A stretch of 64,000 nt of DNA. Source: Hydrogenophaga sp. SL48 (GTDB lineage: Bacteria; Pseudomonadota; Gammaproteobacteria; Burkholderiales; Burkholderiaceae_C). A program made the translations under genes and the position numbers. Shown piece after piece: positions 13,073 to 22,855 of the stretch. The stretch covers positions 3,348,001-3,412,000 of the forward strand of contig NZ_CP063400.1 in the NCBI RefSeq assembly GCF_021729865.1, given 5' to 3'. The stretch's first letter is position 1. Each line of letters begins with the position of its first letter. The notes under the pieces are model-generated. The model was not told where the DNA came from. It worked only from the letters and a program-made list of their open reading frames with translations, and did no database searches.

Positions 13073-13965
13073 CCCAGAGGTTGATCGGTCGGCGACCGGT
13101 ACAGGTCGAGCAAGGCGTCGGGCGGTGGCCAGTTCAGGTTCAGCCCCTTGGGCGGAATCGGGCTCTGGAACCAGCGGCGGTAGACCTTCAGCGCCTCGCC
13201 CGACTGCATCAGCCGCGTCAGGCTGCGGTCCACCACGGCCTTGAACGCGGTGTCGTCCTTGCGCAGCATGCAGGCGTAGACCTCGGTCGCCATCGGCTTG
13301 CCGACCACGCGCCAGTCCTCGGGCCGGTCGGTCTTCGCGCGCAGCCCGTAGAGCAAGGCCTCGTCCATCAGGAACGCGACGGCCCGCCCGCTCTGCAGCT
13401 GCTCGAACGCCTCGCCGTGGTCCTTGGCCGAGACGATGTCCACCTTCAGGCCCGTGGACTCGCTGTGCAGCATGAGCTGGCGCTCGCTCGTGGTGCCGGC
13501 GGTGACCAGCACGCGCCGCCCACCGAGATCAGACAGATCGGTGACACCCGAGTCCACCCGGGTGAGCAAGCGCGAGCTGGTCTGGAAGATGGAGACCGAG
13601 AACGCCACCTGGCGCGCGCGTTCGCGGTTGTGGGTGGTGGAGCCGCACTCCAGGTCCACCGAGCCGTTCTGCACCAGGGGGATCCGGTTCTGGGAGGTCA
13701 CCGGCACCAGCTTGACCGCGAGCGCCGGGAGCTTGAGTTCCTTCTTGATGCTGTCCGCCACCGCCAGCATCAGGTCCTGCGAATAGCCCACCACCTGGCG
13801 GCGGCCGTCGTAGTACGAGAACGGCACCGAGGACTCCCGGTGCCCCAGGTTGATGGTGGCCGTCTGCGAAATCTTCTGCAGCGTCGTGAGCACCGGCGTC
13901 TGGGCCTGTGCGCCCAGGGCGCAGCACATCAGCAGAAAGGGGGGCAGGCAACGGGTCATGGTCAT
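13069..13965 (-). CDS. GltI-like amino acid-binding protein, first paralogue
   Basis: A 298-residue solute-binding protein and the first gene of the operon. The ATG at 13965 (MTMTRCLPPFLLMCCALGAQ) gives a signal peptide; the ATG at 13959 is an equally good start. Family landmarks: INLGHRESSVPFSYYDG, VPVTSQNRIPLVQNGS, LECGSTTHNRERARQV and YRRWFQSPIPPKGLNLNW. A sigma-54 promoter lies 22 bp upstream, leaving a leader of only about 11 bases, which fits this choice of start better than the longer reading frame to 14055. Confidence 0.87.
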   Translation of the reverse strand: MTMTRCLPPFLLMCCALGAQAQTPVLTTLQKISQTATINLGHRESSVPFSYYDGRRQVVGYSQDLMLAVADSIKKELKLPALAVKLVPVTSQNRIPLVQNGSVDLECGSTTHNRERARQVAFSVSIFQTSSRLLTRVDSGVTDLSDLGGRRVLVTAGTTSERQLMLHSESTGLKVDIVSAKDHGEAFEQLQSGRAVAFLMDEALLYGLRAKTDRPEDWRVVGKPMATEVYACMLRKDDTAFKAVVDRSLTRLMQSGEALKVYRRWFQSPIPPKGLNLNWPPPDALLDLYRSPTDQPLG

Positions 13966-13986
13966 GGGGTGTTTGGGGGTTGTCAG

Positions 13987-14002
13987 CGCAAAGGCCATGC
14001 CA
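13987..14002 (-). promoter_or_regulatory. Sigma-54 promoter of the acidic amino acid operon
   Basis: On the minus strand the bases read TGGCATGGCCTTTGCG. This has the invariant GG and GC dinucleotides spaced by 10 bases and close agreement with the TGGCAY-N5-TTGCW consensus. The predicted start point is about 13976, just ahead of the first binding-protein gene. The operon encodes its own sigma-54 activator, which supports the call. Confidence 0.7.
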
Positions 14003-14090
14003 GTGAGTATTAACCCTAGGAATGGGGCTCCAATGTGGCCCAAAACCCCTCTCAAACCGCGTTTGTGACGCTCACAAGCCGCCTGAGCGA

Positions 14091-14132
14091 ACGGAAATCC
14101 GTTTCACCCACCACACCAAAAACGGATTTCCG
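14091..14132. terminator. Stem-loop between the binding-protein operon and adh
   Basis: A 13-bp perfect inverted repeat, CGGAAATCCGTTT and AAACGGATTTCCG, with a 15-base loop, stands 22 bp past the alcohol dehydrogenase stop codon on the minus strand. It ends without a long T-run, so it could be a weak terminator, an mRNA-stabilising hairpin or an operator upstream of the sigma-54 promoter. Confidence 0.5.
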
Positions 14133-14153
14133 ACGCCCGGGCTCCCGCCAGCC

Positions 14154-15251
14154 TCAGGGCTTGATCGCCACCTTCAACACGCCATCGCGCTGGTGTGCAA
14201 ACAGCTCATACGCTGCCACGATGTCGTCGAGCTTGAACTGGTGCGTCACCATCACGCCCAGGTCGATGCGACCCGAAGCCACGACGTTCATCAGCCGGCG
14301 CATGCGCTCCTTGCCGCCCGGGCACAGCGCGGTGACGATGCGGTGGTCGCCCAGGCCGGCGGCGAACGCTGTGAGCGGGATCGTCAGGTCGGTTGAATAG
14401 ACGCCCAGGCTGGACAAGGTGCCGCCGGGTTTGAGCACGCGCAGGGCCGACTCGAAGGTGGACTGGGTGCCCAGCGCCTCGATGGACGCGTCCACACCGC
14501 GCCCGCCCGTGATCTTCATGATCTCGTCGACCACATCGCAGTGGTTGAAGTTGAGCGTGAGGTCGGCGCCCATCTTCTTCGCGATGTCCAGGCGGTGGTC
14601 ATTGCCGTCCACCGCGATGATGGTGGACGCGCCCAGCAGGCGCGCGCCCGCGGTGGCGCACAGGCCGATGGGGCCTTGCGCAAACACCACCACGGTGTCG
14701 CCGATGCGGATGCCGGCGTTCTCCGCGCCCTTGAAACCGGTGGACATGATGTCGGGGCACATCAACACCTGCTCGTCGGTCAGCCCATCCGGGATGGGCG
14801 CGAGGTTGGCCTGGGCATCGGGCACCAGCACGTACTCGGCCTGGGTGCCATCGATCAGGTTGCCGAAGCGCCAGCCCGCCGTGGCCTTGAAGCCATGGCA
14901 GCCGCACAGGCCCTGGGGAATCAGGTAGCTGCCGTCTTGCGAGGGCGCGCCGTCCTGCGCCGCGTAGGAATTGAAGTTCGGGCAGATGGCGCCTGCGATG
15001 ACCCGCTGGCCTTCGGTGTAGCCCATCACGGCGCTGCCCAGTTTTTCGATCACGCCCACCGGCTCGTGGCCGATGGTCAGGCCCTTGGCGACCGGGTATT
15101 CCCCCTTGAGGATGTGCACGTCGGTGCCGCAGATGGTGGTGGTCGTGATGCGCATCAGGGCGTCGTTGGGCCCCACATCGGGGATGGGTTTGTCGACCAG
15201 CTCGATGCGGTTTTTCTCGACAAAGACGGCGGCTTTCATCATGGTGACCAT
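14154..15251 (-). CDS. Zinc-dependent NAD(P) alcohol dehydrogenase
   Basis: A medium-chain dehydrogenase of 365 residues. Visible features: TICGTDVHILKGEYPVAKG with the catalytic zinc cysteine, GHEPVGVIEKLGSAV with the GHE motif, and the Rossmann region VVVFAQGPIGLCATAGARLLGA. The structural-zinc loop is unusual, with CPNFNSY and GLCGCHGF instead of four closely spaced cysteines, as in the bacterial isopropanol-type group. The ATG at 15251 follows AGGAGG by 4 bases; internal ATGs at 15242 and 15239 are possible. It lies downstream of a uracil-degradation cluster in the same direction. A yeast URC pathway uses an oxidoreductase for malonic semialdehyde, so a link is possible but unproven. Confidence 0.85.
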   Translation of the reverse strand: MVTMMKAAVFVEKNRIELVDKPIPDVGPNDALMRITTTTICGTDVHILKGEYPVAKGLTIGHEPVGVIEKLGSAVMGYTEGQRVIAGAICPNFNSYAAQDGAPSQDGSYLIPQGLCGCHGFKATAGWRFGNLIDGTQAEYVLVPDAQANLAPIPDGLTDEQVLMCPDIMSTGFKGAENAGIRIGDTVVVFAQGPIGLCATAGARLLGASTIIAVDGNDHRLDIAKKMGADLTLNFNHCDVVDEIMKITGGRGVDASIEALGTQSTFESALRVLKPGGTLSSLGVYSTDLTIPLTAFAAGLGDHRIVTALCPGGKERMRRLMNVVASGRIDLGVMVTHQFKLDDIVAAYELFAHQRDGVLKVAIKP

Positions 15252-15289
15252 GGGTCCTCCTGGAACGGTTGAAACATCGGCTGGGGGTG

Positions 15290-15523
15290 TCAGGCGTCGC
15301 TGGTCTTCCCGTCGCTGGCCTTTTTGAGGATGACGTACAGCTCGTCCTTGAGCTGCAGCTTTTCGCGTTTCAGCGTGTCGATCTCGTCCGGGGTGGCCAT
15401 GTCGATGCCGTCCTCCATGTTCTGGATCTTCTGATCGAGTTCGTTGTGCTGGTCGAACAGCCGCGTGAAGTGGCCGTCGGTGGTCTTGAGGCTCGTGATG
15501 AGGTCTGGGTACTCTGGAAACAT
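15290..15523 (-). CDS. DUF465 (YdcH-family) small protein
   Basis: A 77-residue, highly charged helical protein: MFPEYPDLITSLKTTDGHF at the start, then LFDQHNELDQKIQNMEDG and LKREKLQLKDELYVILKKA. This is the YdcH/DUF465 pattern, short paired helices of unknown function. The ATG at 15523 was chosen because upstream in-frame sequence looks non-coding. It sits 38 bp ahead of the dehydrogenase gene and may share its transcript. Confidence 0.8.
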   Translation of the reverse strand: MFPEYPDLITSLKTTDGHFTRLFDQHNELDQKIQNMEDGIDMATPDEIDTLKREKLQLKDELYVILKKASDGKTSDA

Positions 15524-15680
15524 CGGGGGGTCTTTCGTGAAGCGCTGCCGGGGAGGCGCAGGATCGCGCCGCGCCCAGACGGGGCGTGACCAAGAAGCTT
15601 GAGCGATGTCAGCCCTGTCTTCTGTGCGCCAGCGCCCAGACCAAGGCCAATGCACCTGCCGCGGGTGCGCTCTGCCGTCC

Positions 15681-16952
15681 CTACCGGGCGAACGTGGTGA
15701 AACCGGGCCGGCCCGGCAGGTTCAGGCGCGCAGACGCAGGCGCCATCTCCGACAGCAGTTGCCCTTTGCGCCACACCTTCAGGCGCGTGGCCCGCAGGCG
15801 GATCGCCTCGATGGGGTCGCGCGCCTGCAGCAGCACGAAGCTCGCGTCCTTCCCGGCTTCGATGCCGTGGCCACCCAACCCCATCACCTTCGCGGCGTTG
15901 ACCGTCACCGCATCGAAGCACTGGCGCATGCCGGCCTGGCTGGTCATCTGCGCCACGTGCAGGCCCATGTGCGCCACCTCCAGCATGTCGCCGCTGCCCA
16001 GCGAATACCAGGGGTCCATCACGCAGTCGTGGCCGAAAGCGACCGTGACCCCGGCGGCCATGAGCTCGGGCACGCGCGTCATGCCGCGGCGCTTGGGGTA
16101 GCTGTCGTGCCGGCCCTGCAGGGTGATGTTGATCAGCGGGTTGGCGACCGCGCTCACGCCGGCTTCGGCGATCAGCGGGATCAGCTTGCTCACGTAGTAG
16201 TTGTCCATGCTGTGCATGGAGGTGAGGTGCGAGCCGTTGACGCGGCCCTGCAGACCCAGGCGCTGGGTCTCGAAGGCCAGCGTCTCGATGTGGCGCGAGA
16301 GCGGGTCGTCGCTCTCGTCGCAGTGCATGTCCACCGGCAGGCCACGCTCGGCGGCGAGCTCACACAGCAGCTTCACGCTGGCCGCACCCTCACTCATGGT
16401 GCGCTCGAAGTGCGGGATGCCGCCCACCACGTCGACGCCCAGACCCAACGCGCGTTTCAGGTTGTCGAGGCCGCCTTTCGCGCGCAGCACGCCGTCTTGC
16501 GGGAACGCCACCAGCTGCAGGTCGAGGTACGGCGCCACACGGCGCTTCACCTCCAGCATCGCGCGCACCGGCAGCAGGCTGGGGTCGCTGGTGTCCACAT
16601 GGCTGCGGATGGCGAGCAGGCCCTTGGCCACCGCCCAGTCGCAGTAGGTCAGCGCGCGCTGAACCAGGGCTTCTTCGGTCAGCAGCGGCTTGAGCTCACC
16701 CCAGAGCGCGATGCCCTCCAGCAGCGTGCCGCTCTGGTTCACGCGCGGCAGGCCGTAGCTCAGCGTCGCGTCCATGTGGAAATGTGGGTCGCAGAACGGC
16801 GGCGAGAGCAACTGGCCGGCGGCGTCCAGCGTCTGGTGGGCCGGCGCTTGCAGCCCCTCGCGCACCTCAACGATGCGGCCGCCCCGCACCGCGACCGACA
16901 TGCCGGTGCGGCCGTCGGGCAGACTGGCCTGGGTGATGAGCAGGTCGAGCAT
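15681..16952 (-). CDS. codA: Cytosine deaminase-like amidohydrolase
   Basis: A 423-residue member of the CodA branch of the amidohydrolases, which deaminate cytosine or related cyclic amides to uracil-type products. Metal-site motifs are in order: FCDPHFHMD (HxH), RSHVDTSDPS, VDMHCDESDD, GSHLTSMHSM and VAFGHDCVMDPWYSLG. It is 13 bp from the exporter gene and is the distal gene of a run with upp, URC4 and URC1, where it could feed uracil into that pathway. Creatinine or isocytosine deaminases look alike, so the exact substrate remains open. Confidence 0.8.
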   Translation of the reverse strand: MLDLLITQASLPDGRTGMSVAVRGGRIVEVREGLQAPAHQTLDAAGQLLSPPFCDPHFHMDATLSYGLPRVNQSGTLLEGIALWGELKPLLTEEALVQRALTYCDWAVAKGLLAIRSHVDTSDPSLLPVRAMLEVKRRVAPYLDLQLVAFPQDGVLRAKGGLDNLKRALGLGVDVVGGIPHFERTMSEGAASVKLLCELAAERGLPVDMHCDESDDPLSRHIETLAFETQRLGLQGRVNGSHLTSMHSMDNYYVSKLIPLIAEAGVSAVANPLINITLQGRHDSYPKRRGMTRVPELMAAGVTVAFGHDCVMDPWYSLGSGDMLEVAHMGLHVAQMTSQAGMRQCFDAVTVNAAKVMGLGGHGIEAGKDASFVLLQARDPIEAIRLRATRLKVWRKGQLLSEMAPASARLNLPGRPGFTTFAR

Positions 16953-16964
16953 GGGCGGTCCCGG

Positions 16965-17603
16965 TCAGGGGGCGTGGCGGCGGTAACCCGCCAGCAAGGC
17001 GGCCAGCAAGCCCATGCCCACGGCGCAGCCGCGGTGCAGCCAGCGCAGACCGGCCTGCGACAACCAGCGCACCGCCTGCCGCCCGGCGACGGCGTAGGCC
17101 ACCATCACCCCGGCGTCGATGACCACGAACAGCGCGCCCAGCGCCGCATACTGCGCCACCACCGGCAATGCCGGGTCCACGAACTGCGGCAGGAAGGCCG
17201 CAAAGAACAGCAGGGCCTTGGGGTTGGACAGCGCCACCGTGAGGCTGCGCAGAAAAGCGGCGCGGCCCAGGGCCTGACGACCCGGCACCTCGGCCAGGGC
17301 GGCCTGCAGGTCCAGCGGCGGGCTGCGCCACAGCTGCACCGCCAGCCACAGCAGGTAGAGCACGCCCACCGCGCGCACCGCCTCGAACAGCCAGGCCGAC
17401 GCCGCCAGCAGCGAGCCCAGGCCCACGGCCACCACCGCGATCACGATGCCGCTGCCCAGCGTGGCCCCCGCGATGCCCCAGCCCGCGCGGCGCATGCCGC
17501 CCGCCATGCCGTTGGAGAGGGCCAGCAGCATGGTGGGGCCGGGAATCACCGCCAGCGCGAGCGAGGCGGTGGCGAACATCAGCAGGGTCTGCAGGTCGGG
17601 CAT
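16965..17603 (-). CDS. LysE/RhtB-family exporter
   Basis: A 212-residue inner-membrane protein with the LysE/RhtB fold of about six helices. The family signature is at the start: ALAVIPGPTMLLALSNGMAG, then WGIAGATLGSG and VALSNPKALLFFAAFLPQF. These proteins export amino acids or related metabolites. Placed between upp and the deaminase-like gene, it may expel a by-product of pyrimidine breakdown; the substrate is not predictable from the sequence. Confidence 0.85.
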   Translation of the reverse strand: MPDLQTLLMFATASLALAVIPGPTMLLALSNGMAGGMRRAGWGIAGATLGSGIVIAVVAVGLGSLLAASAWLFEAVRAVGVLYLLWLAVQLWRSPPLDLQAALAEVPGRQALGRAAFLRSLTVALSNPKALLFFAAFLPQFVDPALPVVAQYAALGALFVVIDAGVMVAYAVAGRQAVRWLSQAGLRWLHRGCAVGMGLLAALLAGYRRHAP

Positions 17604-17649
17604 GGGGTCGGTCTCCGGTGGGGCGCGGGTCGTTCAAGGATGGGCGGTG

Positions 17650-18279
17650 TCACTGCGTGCCGAAGATGCGGTCGCCCGCATCGCCGAGGCCGGGCAGGAT
17701 GTAGCCGTGTTCGTTGAGCTGGCGGTCGATGGCCGCTGTGTAGATCGGCACGTCGGGGTGGGCCTTCTGCAGCGCGGCCACGCCCTCGGGGCAGGTCAGC
17801 AGGCAGACGAACTTGATGGACTTCGGCCGGGTCTCCTTGAGCCGATCGATGGCGGCGATGGCCGAGTTGCCGGTGGCCAGCATCGGGTCCACCACGATCA
17901 CGTCGCGCTCGGGCATGTCGGACGGCATCTTGAAGTAGTACTCCACCGCGGTCAGCGTCTTGGGGTCTCGGTAGAGGCCGATGTGGCCCACGCGCGCACC
18001 CGGCACGACGTTGAGCATGCCCTCCAGGATGCCGTTGCCCGCGCGCAGGATGGACACGAACACCAGCTTCTTGCCGTCGATGACCTTGGCGGTCATGGTC
18101 TCCAGCGGCGTCTCGATTTCAATGTCCTGCATCGGCATGTCGCGCGTGACCTCGTAGGTCATGAGCAGGGACAGCTCGTTGAGCAGGCGGCGGAAGCTGT
18201 TGGTGCTCGCGTCCTTGCGGCGCATCAGCGTGAGCTTGTGCTGCACCAGCGGGTGGTCGATGAGGTGGACGTTGCTCAT
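17650..18279 (-). CDS. upp: Uracil phosphoribosyltransferase
   Basis: A 209-residue enzyme converting uracil and PRPP to UMP in the cytosol. Landmarks: [18 protein letters not shown] at the start, [15 protein letters not shown], the PRPP-binding loop [16 protein letters not shown] and the uracil-binding C-terminus [17 protein letters not shown]. Length is normal. In this cluster it probably works in catabolism as well as salvage, because the URC route starts from uracil by way of a phosphoribosylated intermediate. Confidence 0.95.
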   Translation of the reverse strand: MSNVHLIDHPLVQHKLTLMRRKDASTNSFRRLLNELSLLMTYEVTRDMPMQDIEIETPLETMTAKVIDGKKLVFVSILRAGNGILEGMLNVVPGARVGHIGLYRDPKTLTAVEYYFKMPSDMPERDVIVVDPMLATGNSAIAAIDRLKETRPKSIKFVCLLTCPEGVAALQKAHPDVPIYTAAIDRQLNEHGYILPGLGDAGDRIFGTQ

Positions 18280-18309
18280 GTTTGTGCCTTGTGTTGTTGT
18301 GGGGGAAGA

Positions 18310-19545
18310 CTAGAAGACGGTGCCGTCGCTCACGATGTTCAGCGGCGGCAGGCCGTCGCGCAGCCGCTGGGCGAGCAGGCGGCCCGCGGCCCAGGTGCCG
18401 CCTTCGAGCACGCAGGCCAGTGGCATCTGTTCGGCGCTCAGGCCCAGCTCGGTGCGCACCAGCGGCGCGAGTTCGTCGAGCAGGGCCACGGTGAGCGCGC
18501 GCCACTCGACGATGAAGGGATCGCCCGCCTGCCAGGGCCGGGTGGCCCAGTCGGCGGGCAGCGGGCGCAGCACACCCGCGTCGATCAGCAGGCCGCCGTT
18601 GCGGTACTCGGGCAGTCCGGTCAACGCATCGAGCCCGGTCACGCGCACGCCCGCCCATTCAAACGGCTCCAGCAGCGAATAGGTGAGCCACTGCGAGAGC
18701 TTGTGGAACGGCACCCAGCCGGCGGTGAGGCCTTCGCCCACCACGGCCGGGTGCGGCCAGCAGTCGCCCAGCGCTTGCTCGCCGATGGCGTTCTGCGCCG
18801 GCCAGATGCCCGAGAGTGTGTCCAGCAGCAGGACCAGGATGGCGTGCGCCGCCACCGTGCCCGCCCCGTTCGCGGTGAGCGCGTCGAACAGGCCACCGGG
18901 CCGCCCCGTCGCGCCAAACACCGACGGCTGCGCACTCAGCACCGCGCCCAGGCGGCGCAGCAGCGCGGCCCGCCCCTCCAGGCCCACCAGCGGGTTGTCG
19001 TCGCCCACCTGGAACGCCGCCCCCAGCTGCGCCGCCGTGAGCGCGGCCAGACCGGCGGCGTCCACCCGCAGCGGCTGCGCCGGATCGCTGGAGAACAGGC
19101 CCGAGGTGAAGGCGTGGAAACTTGCCACGCCCAGGCCCTCGGAGCGGGCGAAGCCCTGGCCACTGTCCGCCTCGCGGAAGCTCCACCGCGGGCCCGCGCC
19201 GGCGTCGAGCAACACGCTCACCAGCGCCATGTCGATCTGCGCGCGCGCACGGGTCGCGGCGTCCACCGGGCCGAGCAGCGCGTCGAGCTGGCCCGCCCGG
19301 TCCACCCCGCCGGCCTCGAAGTGCCGCCAGCGGCTGTGGTACGGGATGCCGCCGTCGGGGAAGCGAGCGTGGGTGAGTTCGGCCACGGTGCTGGCGGCCA
19401 GCGCCAGCGCGCCGTCGTTGACCGTGAAGCAGTCGGATTCGCCGGCGCGGGCACGCGCCAGCAGCTGGCCCGAACGCTCGCGCACGGCGGTGGTGGAGCG
19501 CAGCGCGTGGGCCGCGCCGGCGGCCGTGTGGGCGTCGGTGGTCAT
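18310..19545 (-). CDS. URC4/urg3 family (DUF1688) uracil-catabolism protein
   Basis: A 411-residue protein of the DUF1688 family, named after the yeast URC4 gene needed to use uracil as nitrogen source. Recognisable stretches include GGIPYHSRWRHFEAGGVDR, ALVSVLLDAGAGPRWSFRE, HPAVVGEGLTAGWVPFHKLS and a late LTGLPEYRNGGLLIDAGVL. The reaction has not been defined as far as I know. It lies 25 bp from URC1 and 30 bp from upp, so the three form one transcription unit. Confidence 0.85.
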   Translation of the reverse strand: MTTDAHTAAGAAHALRSTTAVRERSGQLLARARAGESDCFTVNDGALALAASTVAELTHARFPDGGIPYHSRWRHFEAGGVDRAGQLDALLGPVDAATRARAQIDMALVSVLLDAGAGPRWSFREADSGQGFARSEGLGVASFHAFTSGLFSSDPAQPLRVDAAGLAALTAAQLGAAFQVGDDNPLVGLEGRAALLRRLGAVLSAQPSVFGATGRPGGLFDALTANGAGTVAAHAILVLLLDTLSGIWPAQNAIGEQALGDCWPHPAVVGEGLTAGWVPFHKLSQWLTYSLLEPFEWAGVRVTGLDALTGLPEYRNGGLLIDAGVLRPLPADWATRPWQAGDPFIVEWRALTVALLDELAPLVRTELGLSAEQMPLACVLEGGTWAAGRLLAQRLRDGLPPLNIVSDGTVF

Positions 19546-19570
19546 TCGGTCACCCTCCGTGCTGCGGCGC

Positions 19571-20869
<1,299 letters not shown>

Positions 20870-20994
20870 GTGCACACCTTGGAAGCTTGGAAACAGCCAT
20901 CGCTGGCGAACCCGCCGGAGCCGACGCGGTGTCGGCCCCGTGGCCTGAGAGGCTGAGCGTCTTTCGCGCATGCCCGAGCAACGCTCTGCCTCTG
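20870..20994 (-). promoter_or_regulatory. Structured 5' leader of the URC operon
   Basis: From the start point predicted by the sigma-54 site (about 20994), the transcript opens with a long hairpin at 20993-20948: AGAGGC pairs with GCCTCT, then after one mismatch GAGCGT pairs with ACGCTC, with a 20-base loop. A second perfect hairpin lies at 20936-20920 (GCCGAC / GTCGGC). Nothing in the leader looks like a coding sequence. It could be a ligand-binding RNA, an mRNA stabiliser or an attenuator; it fits no riboswitch class I can confidently name. Confidence 0.45.
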
Positions 20995-21004
20995 CACCCA
21001 CTTT

Positions 21005-21020
21005 AGCAAGTGCAATGCCA
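21005..21020 (-). promoter_or_regulatory. Sigma-54 promoter of the URC operon
   Basis: The minus strand reads TGGCATTGCACTTGCT, matching TGGCAY-N5-TTGCW with GG and GC 10 bases apart. Nitrogen-limitation control through NtrC would suit genes that release nitrogen from pyrimidines. It lies in the 191-bp gap shared with the divergent ketopantoate-reductase family gene. Confidence 0.7.
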
Positions 21021-21060
21021 ACCGCAAGCCGCACATGCCCGCGCGTTCCTAAAATCACAC

Positions 21061-21981
21061 ATGGCTTCCACATCCCCTTCCCTTTCCGTTGCCGTGCTAG
21101 GCGCTGGCGCCGTCGGCTGCTTCTACGGCGGCATGCTGGCCCGCGCCGGCCACCGTGTCACCTTGATCGGTCGGCCGCAGCACGTGCAGGCCATCCAGGC
21201 CAATGGCCTGCGCATGCAGACCCTCAGCTTCGATGAAGCGGTGCCGCTGGCCGCGAGCACCGAAGCGTCCGCCGTGGCCGATGCCGACCTGGTGCTGTTC
21301 GCGGTGAAGTCAACCGACACCGAAACGGCCGGTGCGCAGATGCGCGAGCATCTCCAACCCGGCGCGCTGGTGCTCTGCCTGCAGAACGGCGTGGACAACG
21401 CCGAGCGGCTGCGCGCGGTGCTGCCGGGCGTGGACGTGGCCGCCGCCGTGGTCTACGTGGCGACCGAGATGGCCGGCCCCGGCCATCTGCGCCACCACGG
21501 GCGCGGTGAACTGGTGATCGAGCCCTCGCCCACCAGCGACGTGGTGGCCCGGGCCCTCATCGCCGCCGGCGTGCCCACCGAGGTCAGCGACAACGTGCGC
21601 GGCGCGCTCTGGGCCAAGCTCATCCTCAACTGCGCCTACAACGCGCTCTCGGCCGTGGGCCGCATCCCCTACGGCGAGCTGGTGCAACGCCCCGGCGTGC
21701 GGGACGTGATGCGCGACGTGGTCGCCGAGTGCCGCGCCGTGGCCGCGGCCGACGGCGTGAACCTCCCCGGCGACGTGGACGCCGCCGTGCGCCGCATCGC
21801 CGAGACCATGCCCAGCCAGTTCTCATCCACCGCGCAGGACCTGATGCGCGGCAAGCCCAGCGAAATCGATTTCCTCAACGGCCAGGTGGTTCGACGCGGC
21901 GAGGCGCTCGGCGTGCCCACGCCAGCCAACCGCGTGCTGTGGGCGGTGGTGAAGCTCGCGGAGGGCAGCGCGGCCGCCTGA
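21061..21981 (+). CDS. 2-dehydropantoate 2-reductase family protein (PanE/ApbA)
   Basis: A 306-residue NADPH-dependent reductase. The N-terminal Rossmann motif is VAVLGAGAVGCFYGGMLARA, followed by LVLFAVKSTDTE and the family sequence LCLQNGVDNAE. The catalytic C-terminal domain has ALWAKLILNCAYNALSAVG with the lysine and asparagine expected, and SSTAQDLMRGKPSEIDFLNG. It could be true PanE (pantothenate synthesis) or one of the many paralogues reducing other 2-keto acids; nothing in the neighbourhood decides. It is divergent from the URC operon. Confidence 0.85.
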   Translation: MASTSPSLSVAVLGAGAVGCFYGGMLARAGHRVTLIGRPQHVQAIQANGLRMQTLSFDEAVPLAASTEASAVADADLVLFAVKSTDTETAGAQMREHLQPGALVLCLQNGVDNAERLRAVLPGVDVAAAVVYVATEMAGPGHLRHHGRGELVIEPSPTSDVVARALIAAGVPTEVSDNVRGALWAKLILNCAYNALSAVGRIPYGELVQRPGVRDVMRDVVAECRAVAAADGVNLPGDVDAAVRRIAETMPSQFSSTAQDLMRGKPSEIDFLNGQVVRRGEALGVPTPANRVLWAVVKLAEGSAAA

Positions 21982-22019
21982 ATTTCGTGGGCGGGACCGT
22001 GACAACCCGCCCTCGGTCA

Positions 22020-22676
22020 TCAAGGCTTCTGCGTGCCCACCACCTCGATCTCCACACGGCGGTTCTGGGCGCGACCGTCGCGGGTCTGGTTGGACGCCAC
22101 CGGCTGCGACTCGCCCTTGCCTTCGGTCTTGATGCGGTCGGCCGGCACGCCTTTGCTCACCAGGTAGGCCTTGACCGCCTCGACGCGGCGAATGGACAGC
22201 GAGCGGTTGTAGGTGTCGGTGCCGATCGCGTCGGTGTGGCCCACGGCGATGACGGTCTCGACGTCGACCTTGGCCATGTCAGCGACCAGGCCATCCAGGG
22301 CGGCCTTGCCGGCCGGCTTGATCACCGACTTGTCGAAGTCGAACAGGGTCCCTGCCTGAAGGGTCATGGCCATCACCGGTGCGGGGGCCACCACCACCGG
22401 AGCGGGCGGTGCCGGGGCCGGTGCGGGGGCAGGTTCCGGTGCGGGGGCCGGCGCGGCGGCCACGGGCGGGAGCGGCTTGATGGCGCCGTCGCAGTCCGGG
22501 TGGGCCGTGGCCGGTGTCCAGTGGTTGTTGCGCCAGCACAGCTCGTTGCTGCCGTTGCGCCAGACCAGGTCGCCACCGCCGTTCGTCCAGTTGTCGACGG
22601 TCTGGGCCGCGGCGGCAGACGCCAGGGTGACCGACGCCACCAGCAGGGCCATGCGGTTGAGGTTGTGCTTGTTCAT
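22020..22676 (-). CDS. OmpA-family outer-membrane/peptidoglycan-binding protein
   Basis: A 218-residue exported protein. The signal peptide is MNKHNLNRMALLVASVTLAS up to AAAAQ. A short domain with a WRN repeat and two cysteines (ELCWRNNHWTPATAHPDC) follows, then an Ala-Pro linker of about 30 residues. The C-terminal OmpA domain has LFDFDKSVIKPAGKAALD, VGHTDAIGTDTYNRSLSIRR and GRAQNRRVEIEV and should bind peptidoglycan. There is no eight-stranded barrel, so this is a periplasmic tether rather than a porin. The first 180 bp upstream hold its promoter region and nothing else recognisable. Confidence 0.9.
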   Translation of the reverse strand: MNKHNLNRMALLVASVTLASAAAAQTVDNWTNGGGDLVWRNGSNELCWRNNHWTPATAHPDCDGAIKPLPPVAAAPAPAPEPAPAPAPAPPAPVVVAPAPVMAMTLQAGTLFDFDKSVIKPAGKAALDGLVADMAKVDVETVIAVGHTDAIGTDTYNRSLSIRRVEAVKAYLVSKGVPADRIKTEGKGESQPVASNQTRDGRAQNRRVEIEVVGTQKP

Positions 22677-22855
22677 GGGGATTCCTTTTCAATGTTCACG
22701 CAAGCGTGGGGGGAAGACGTCGGCGGGTCTGTGCGCTAACCAACCGAGTGCGCTCAGTCTAGGAATCCACCCGGCGCGCGCTCATCGGAAGCCACCGCAA
22801 GTGCGTGTAGGACAACATGCCGTCCCGCCATGGCCCATCTGTGCAGCGGCACCGG

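Noticed and set aside
20870..20994. Resemblance of the URC leader to a glycine riboswitch (a CTCTCAGGC-like block)
   Set aside because: The other conserved parts of the glycine aptamer (GGAGAG and GCGCCGAAGG-type blocks) are missing, and the block is part of a long simple hairpin.
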